Assembly (NCBI GenBank): GCA_032718475.1
Contig: JAUCBJ010006572.1
Coordinates: 1 to 49,314, forward strand
Direction: 5' to 3'
Source: Nemertoderma westbladi
Taxonomy: Eukaryota; Xenacoelomorpha; Nemertodermatida; Nemertodermatidae
DNA length: 49,314 nt
Position 1 is the first letter of the stretch. Every line of letters starts with the position of its first letter. The position numbers and the translations under genes are program-made. Below the pieces are notes generated by a model. It had not been told where the DNA came from. It made no database searches and saw only the letters and a program-made list of their open reading frames with translations. Shown piece after piece: positions 43,431 to 49,314 of this stretch.

Positions 43431-44779
43431 TTAATAAAGCATGCCAGGAGGCATGGGTGTAAAAGTAGGTCTACAGTACAACAATACTTGTACACTCAGA
43501 GATTTGGTGTCCTCAGCAGTTAGAGCCCAGCATGGACTCCCATAGAGGAGTACTGCAACTACTGCTGCTCTAAATAATCGGACCTTAAGTTTCAGTTTAA
43601 TTATCGGTGACTTCCAAATCCTGAAAAGCCTATTCAAGGCTGCCCATGCCTTGCCCTTACGTATTCGAAGGTCCTCACCTGACTTCCGGATCCACGATCC
43701 CAGGTAACAGAAGTCGTCCACATGCTCAAGCATACCATCCTTTGAGCTTATGCTCATCCGATCAGAGACTTGCTGAGGACTTTCAAAGTTAACTGTCAAA
43801 ATTTTGGTCTTTCTGGAGTTAATAAAAAGACCAACACTAGAAGCAGCATGTTCTAATGAGCTGAGGAGCCGTTGGGCTCCCTCTAGTGATTCTGAGAGTA
43901 CTCCTAAGTCATCAGCAAAGTCTAGATCAGTGAGGTACTTGGATGGATTTCCTCGACTTCTGGAGCCAGTAGGTGGAGTTATCATCACCCCATCATCATT
44001 ATGATGATCTAAGGACATGCCATGTCACCGTCAACAGTAGACACAAATGTTGTCGAACCATCGTATACTGATCTGATTGCTGCAATAATTTCATCAGGAA
44101 TCCCATATAATGAAAGTATGCTGAACATGCGTGAGCGAGAGACTGAATCAAAGGCCTTGAAGAAGTCAACAAAGATAACAGCCAGATGCCTGTCTTTCTT
44201 TTTTTGATAACTCTTCAATTATCCGTCTAAGTGCCAAAATGGGCTCCATGGTCCCACGACCTTTACGGAACCCATTCTGATTTCCACGGAGCAGTCTCTC
44301 AATGGGATCCCTGATGCGATTTAATAGAATTCTATTGTATAGCTTTGCAGCAATCGAGATCAATGAGATTCCCCGAAAAGAACCATAGAGTGTTAGGTTG
44401 CCCTTCTTGGGAACTGGCACCAACTTATTTGTTTTCATTTCTTGTGGGACTCTTGTTGTTCGGTACATGTCTACTATGATGGGATAGATGAGCTTTAATC
44501 ACTCAGGTATTTTAAAGACCTCAGGGAATCACCATCTACTCCACTGGCATGATTGGTCTTAATGCTCTTTGCAGCAGCCTTCACTTCTGCAAAGGAGATA
44601 TCGCCAATGGGAATATCTGGGAGTACAGACTCAGACACTTTTACTTCTATAAAGTTATCAGGCAATGCCCTGTCATTATTGAGGAGCTTTTCAAAGTGGG
44701 CCTTCCAACCATTGAGGCGATCGGCTGGTGATTCAGCCTTAACCTTGGTGGTTGGTTGGCTTTTCCGACCAGTAAGCAA
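43431..44779 (-). pseudogene. RTE-like reverse transcriptase, fragmented
   Basis: Pieces in order: ISFAEVKAAAKSIKTNHASG (44779-44495), LVPVPKKGN...FRGISLISIAAKLYNRIL...QNGFRKGRGT (44468-44166), VIFVDFFKAFDSVSR (44218-44009), YLTDLDFADDLGVLS with FADD at 43919-43908, then YLGSWI...VAVLLYGSPCWALT (44018-43431). There are at least two frameshifts and stops. The usual C-terminal region after the CW motif is missing, so the 3' end is lost. Confidence 0.8.
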
Positions 44780-44947
44780 GTTGATCGATTTCCATGCCTG
44801 GGATGATTGCCTGCTGTCGTCAGCATCATTGATGGCATCAACCTGTTGGTTTATTAGCTCCTGTAGATTAACAGAGTACTGCCTATTCAGGGACCTAGAT
44901 GCAGCCTTAACTGCATTCTTGGCCGCTGTAGTCTGTTTGAGTCGGGA

Positions 44948-46215
44948 CTATTTCTGCGCCTTATAAAGGTCATTTCGGCACTTCTGAATTTTGTTGTCAG
45001 TCCAGGGGGCCCTTTTCCTGTTTCGAGGGTATACAGGAACTGTATCTGCAGCTGCTAACTTAACTGCTTCTGTTAAGGCAGTATAGCCCTCACAGTGATC
45101 TGCCGCCTCAGAGGCAAGAACCTCATACCTGTTGCTCAGCTGTAGTGTGAAGCTGGATCTCACACTTGGCTGTTGCAACAGAGAGGACCAGTCATGCCGC
45201 AGCAAGGCAGATTTCGTTGTTCTGCTAGCACGCAGACTAAGTCTTACCTTGGCCACAATAAGGCGGTGATCAGAATATGGTCTATCTGGGACTTGTGACC
45301 ACTGGGTCCACTATGAGTCCATAGCTTTCCAGTTCGCTTCTTGAACTGGGTTCCAGCCGAAAACAATCCATTTCCAGAGATAAAATCCTGAAGATCGGCG
45401 GAATTTCGGTTAACACTATTGCTATAGACCCAGGGCTATGTAGGTGATTGATGTAGACTTGCATTAAAGTCTCCCAGGAATGTTAATAATGCATGCTGAT
45501 CCACTCCATCAGTAGCTGCTTGAAGATTATGGTAGAAATTTTCCACCTCCTCTACAGGGGCAACACTAGTTGGAGAGTAGCACACAATCAGAACCATCTT
45601 AGGAAACTTCTTAGCCAGTCTTCCAGAACATGATAAATGACAACGGATGATGTGGTTAGAGATTTGGTCTATTTTGTCCAATGTTGCATGTGCAGTTGGA
45701 ATCATCAATAGACCAATTCCAACATTGCCACTATCATCTGCTGAAGCGAGGGCGAGTCGCCAACCGCCCCCCATGTCCTTAATCAGAACCTCATCAGTCT
45801 GTCCAGTCTGCATTCGGTGCTCTTGAACACCCACTGCACTAAGAGAAAGCTTATCTGCCAAGGCAGTCAGCTCACCTTGTCGCATTGGGGACCCGAGTGT
45901 TAGGGTGTTTACTGAGGCTAGTCTAGTGACTTGCCTCAGATTCACCAATGGCTTTATTGGTCGGGATGGAACATGAGAGTAGCCTCCAACTCCAGAATCC
46001 CTCTCCCCCTCACAATCTGGCCTCCCTGGTAACCCAGGGTTTGGGCCAGAAAGGTCATCAGGAAAGGGACTCAAACAATTGTTGGCTGCTCTCTCTCCAG
46101 TAGGGGGTGAGACAGGCAGCCGGTCAGGAGATAACTGACGCCTGTGAGGCCGATTGTGTCCGGTAATTCCACTGGCCTCTAGTGGCCGGACCTCCGCATT
46201 ACTAATGTAATCCAT
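44948..46215 (-). pseudogene. LINE AP-type endonuclease and linker, fragmented
   Basis: 46215-45436 reads VNTLTLGSPMRQGELTALAD, VGVQEHRMQ (catalytic Glu), GIGLLM, KMVLIVCYSP and LLTFLGDFNASL (GDFN), the exonuclease/endonuclease/phosphatase order. A frameshift near 45450 precedes YSDHRLIVAKVRLSL (SDH motif, about 45285-45240). 45256-44948 continues as the linker to RT and ends in a stop. Confidence 0.75.
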
Positions 46216-46740
46216 AGTGGGGGTTGGGGGGTCTTTTTTGCCGAGTCAGCTCTCGGGGCAAATACCACACCCTGGTTTGCCATTCCACAGGGTGGGTGTC
46301 GCAGTGGAGTCAGATATGAGGCCCATCACCCATATCTACTCTGGCGCACATGACCCACCATTGGCTGTGCAGCTCATCTGCTGGGTCATGCCCTGTACCC
46401 TTGCTGCCAGGTGCAGGTCGCAGTGAAGTGCTCTCAGAGTGGACATGAGAACACTCTACTCCTGACCAGCCATTGGTAGATCACCATCTGCCTAGGCCAG
46501 GCCATATACCCCTGCAGCCAAGTATATGGGTCCTTAATCCAGGACCAAGGGCGTCCTTATCCCAGAACGAAGGGGGTCCTAGTTACAGGACCAGATTTGC
46601 CCTAGTAAGAGGGTCTATACAGCTACAGGTGGCACCTCCTTTATGCTGCATGGAGGTGGCAAGTTTTCCTGATCATTGACTTAGAATACCTGACTGCCTG
46701 ACCCGACCATGTGACCTGTGACCTGACATATGACCTGACT

Positions 46741-47214
46741 GTATGTCTGTAACATGAATAACTATTAACTCAAACCCAAGCGTTTATTTTTTAAGGTAAA
46801 ACTCATTCTAAATTTGGATTTCCCACACTAGAAGTTTGACTGTATTCCTATTGACCAATGCTAATGCAGTGCAGAGAGCAAACCAGAAGTATCAATTAAT
46901 TGCCATTACCGGTAATCAAAAAAGCCGTATATTCGAATTCGATACGATAATCATCTGAAGTACATTAGGCCACGTAGGTAAGTTAAGTAAAAGTAAGCAT
47001 TTTAGCGTGAAGGAGATCGGCTATAAATTCAATACAATTTCATTAATTGTCTATTGTAGGCCCTATAACCATTATTGTACCTGTACGTACTGCCGTATCA
47101 CCATCACGAATATAGGGATGTAGGGAATATAGGAATATAGCAATAAGGGAATATAGGAATGCACGAATACTGTATACAGATATAGGGGACCCTATAGGTC
47201 TAAGCGATCATTTT
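46741..47214. other. Spacer, nothing recognised
   Basis: AT-rich. A short run of near-repeats of GGGAATATAGGAAT lies around 47110-47170. No ORF or RNA gene is seen. Confidence 0.4.
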
Positions 47215-47669
47215 ATAGTTTTTTACACAAGAAAGACACAAAAATCTTTTTTCGGGGATCATAAAACAGTAACAGTTAGGTCTATGAAAAATTACAGCAA
47301 GGAACGCTTTTTAAGTTTGTTAGTTAATTCTGACTGGGAACCCTGTTTTAAGGCCGCTGACATTAACCTTGCGTACACTGTTTTTAAAGATATATTTATA
47401 AAGGCACTTAATACTGTAGCACCAATTAAATAAATTAGTCTTAAACAACGCACTGAGCCCTGAATGACCTCGGGTATTCTTAGTAATATCATATAGAAAG
47501 AGATAACTATTTGTATGTGTATTTGTATAGGAAATACCGTGTTTTAGCTGATTATAATAATTACTACAAATATAGAAACCTTGTCCAACGGGAAATAAAA
47601 AAAGCTAAATCTGAATATTTGTACAACAAAATAAGTGAGAATAAAGATAATCAATCCTAAAAGTCTATC

Positions 47670-47744
47670 GTCTACCCTAAAAGGTTTTTATAACCTAAAG
47701 ATTTTACTAAAATCTTTAGGTTATAAAAACCTTTTAGGGTAGAC
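47670..47744. repeat. 75-bp perfect palindrome
   Basis: The 37-nt arms are perfectly complementary about base 47707. The arm begins GTCTACCCTAAAAGG and ends AAAGATTTTA. Confidence 0.97.
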
Positions 47745-47770
47745 CATTTTAAGGTCTACCCTTTAAGGCA

Positions 47771-47831
47771 ATTTAAGGTTTTTATAACCTAAAGATTTTA
47801 CTAAAATCTTTAGGTTATAAAAACCTTAAAT
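47771..47831. repeat. 61-bp perfect palindrome sharing its core with the previous one
   Basis: The 30-nt arms centre on 47801. The inner 53 bp equals the inner part of 47670-47744. A 26-bp spacer between the two holds AAGGTCTACCCTTTAAGG, itself near-palindromic. Confidence 0.97.
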
Positions 47832-49314
47832 CTAAATCGAATATTGTTCTGCAAGATAACGGTGAGCTGATTCATGATCATACTCTAGTTAGTAATTTAT
47901 TTAATAATTATTTTACTAATGTTGCCTCTAATTTAGTTAAGAAGTTACCGTTATCAAGTAATAAATATAGTATAGGGTCCGAAACTCGAAATAATTTTTA
48001 TTTAGAAAAGTTACAAAATTCAGAAAAGTTATTTTTAAAACCCGTTTCTGAGGATTTCGTCTAGACCTAATACCTGCCCGTTTTCTTAAGGATGGTGCTG
48101 AAGTACTTAAAGTGCCTATTACTTTTATTATTAATTACTCTATCGTATATAATGTAGTACCAGACGAACTGAAATTAGCTAGGGTTGTTCCTCTGTATAA
48201 AAAGAATACATAGTAAAGTAGAACCCTGTAATTACAGACCTGTTAGTATCTTAAGTATTGTATCTAAAATTCTAGAACGTTCTGTTTTTTTCTACAGCTG
48301 GAAGCACATCTTAGTAGGCTAAATCTGATCTATGAACTTCAGTCCGGTTTTCGTAAATCATATTCTACAGACACCTGCCTTATTAACTTAACTGATACAA
48401 TTAGATGTAATAACGCAAAGGGTTTATATACTGGTATGGTAATGTTGGACCTACAAACAGACAAAAGGCTTTCGATACTGTAGATCACGAAATTCTGCTT
48501 GGTAAGTTAGGCCTGATGGGTGTAGGTTCTATAGACTGGTTCAAGTCCTACCTGTCAGACAGAGGTCAAACTGTAGTCATTAGCAAATCGCAGTCTACTG
48601 TACAAGAGATTACCTGTGGTGTACCGCAAGGTAGTATATTAGGTCCTCTGCTTTTTGTATGCTATGTAAATGATATGATAAGTAGTATAGATCCCGATTT
48701 TAAACTCATTTTATATGCCGACGACAGTGCTCTTATTTTCTCTCATAAAGATCCTATCCATATTTCCCAAAAGTTAAGTGCAGTTCTAGAATCCTGTAAT
48801 GAGTGGTTGGTTGATAATAAGCTATCCATTCACTACGGTAAGACTTAAAGTATTTTGTTTGGTTCCAAAAGAAAGTTAAAGAAGGTAACTAAGTTTGAAG
48901 TCATTAGTAATGGACATAAGATTGAAAATAAAAAGGAAGTTAAATATTTAGGCGACACATTGGATAACTGCTTATCAGGAGAAAGTACAGTGAAAAACAT
49001 TTTCTTGAAAGTTAACAGTAGGCTTAGGTTTCTATACAGAAATAAAAATAGTTTAAACACCGACTCCCGCAAGTTACTTTGCTCTTCTTTAATACAGTGT
49101 CACATGGACTATGCATGCATGCCCTTCTTGGTATGAAGGCTTAACCAAACAGCTTAAATGTAAATTACAAGTAGCTCAGAATAAAGTAGTACGATTTATT
49201 AACGACTACAAACCTAGGCACCACCTAACTCCAGATGACTTTTCTGAATCTGGACTACTTAACTTAGATAGTAGAGTTAAGCAGCTACGCCTTAACCCTC
49301 CCTATTACCACTGG

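Larger units (their letters stand above)
43380..46740 (-). mobile_element. RTE-like LINE, broken
   Basis: An endonuclease and RT on the minus strand with many frameshifts. The left side has a short direct repeat (TTTGAATTGAATTCACCATA and TTTGAATTGATTTCATCATA near 43374 and 43402). 46216-46740, upstream of the first frame, is GC-richer with internal near-repeats and is probably the 5' untranslated part. Edges and TSD were not found. Confidence 0.7.
47215..49314 (+). mobile_element. CR1/Jockey-like LINE, cut by window end
   Basis: It starts within the segment between endonuclease and RT (VRSMKNYSKERFLSLL, from about 47255), so it is 5'-truncated or continues in a decayed form. Palindromic sequence interrupts it at 47670-47831, and RT follows to the window edge. 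Frameshifts and stops are present. Confidence 0.8.
47255..49314 (+). pseudogene. CR1/Jockey-like reverse transcriptase, broken, partial
   Basis: Pieces: DWEPCFKAADINLAYTVFKD and RTEPWMTSGILS (47330-47480); LFNNYFTNVASNLVKKLP (about 47900); NYRPVSILSIVSKILERS (about 48235); LQSGFRKSYSTDTCLINL; MLDL...[16 protein letters not shown] with an extra base before KAFD; 48516-48848 with [13 protein letters not shown] and YADD at 48714-48725; then a stop and 48855-49136 KEVKYLGDTLDN. This order and wording fit the CR1/Jockey group. The 3' end is outside the window. Confidence 0.82.

Overview
The window is a repeat-dense piece of an invertebrate animal genome, probably a marine one. It holds an intron-containing eya (Eyes absent) gene, animal-type transposable elements (BEL/Pao, Penelope-like, RTE-like and CR1/Jockey-like), tRNA-derived SINE-like sequences and many minisatellites, and nothing bacterial. 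I cannot name the species. The palindromic octamers TACCGGTA and TAGGCCTA recur in several unrelated parts of the window.

Layout. 1-7738 (+) is the 3' part of a BEL/Pao LTR retrotransposon: gag with an internally deleted pol, a 1.6-kb noncoding tail, an accessory gene and a 1.2-kb 3' LTR. About 8050-13160 (+) is a decayed Penelope-like element (RT plus GIY-YIG endonuclease), split by a 1.5-kb RTE-like LINE at 9121-10630 (-) with a 13-bp target duplication. 13296-13997 (+) is an intact intronless ORF for a secreted, probably GPI-anchored cysteine-rich protein. 15690-20711 is a 5-kb DNA transposon with about 130-140-bp terminal inverted repeats and one uninterrupted 1048-codon transposase ORF that I cannot assign to a superfamily. 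21.0-21.3 kb is a degenerate TATAAAG-type minisatellite. 22251-25045 (-) is the 3' half or more of eya, with a 1.4-kb intron that carries a 36-bp minisatellite of about 21 copies. 26101-42066 (-) is a complete 16-kb BEL/Pao element with two 1.18-kb LTRs, a 5-bp TSD (ACTTT) and an undisrupted copy of its target in the neighbouring tandem repeat. 43.4-46.2 kb (-) is a broken RTE-like LINE, and 47.2-49.3 kb (+) is a CR1/Jockey-like LINE cut by the window edge and carrying two long perfect palindromes.

The most interesting system is the BEL/Pao family. Two diverged copies share an unusual layout: LTR - 2-kb leader (visible in the complete copy) - gag-pro-RT-RH-IN - about 1.7 kb of noncoding tail with duplicated hairpins - accessory gene - polypurine tract - LTR. 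The accessory protein has well-conserved ends, including a very basic C-terminus, around a strongly diverged zinc-binding middle. Both copies are broken: one by in-frame pol deletions and stops, the other by at least two frameshifts and two stops in gag-pol. The complete copy nevertheless has LTRs that differ at only about a dozen places by eye. The second notable item is the intact, unassigned DNA transposon.
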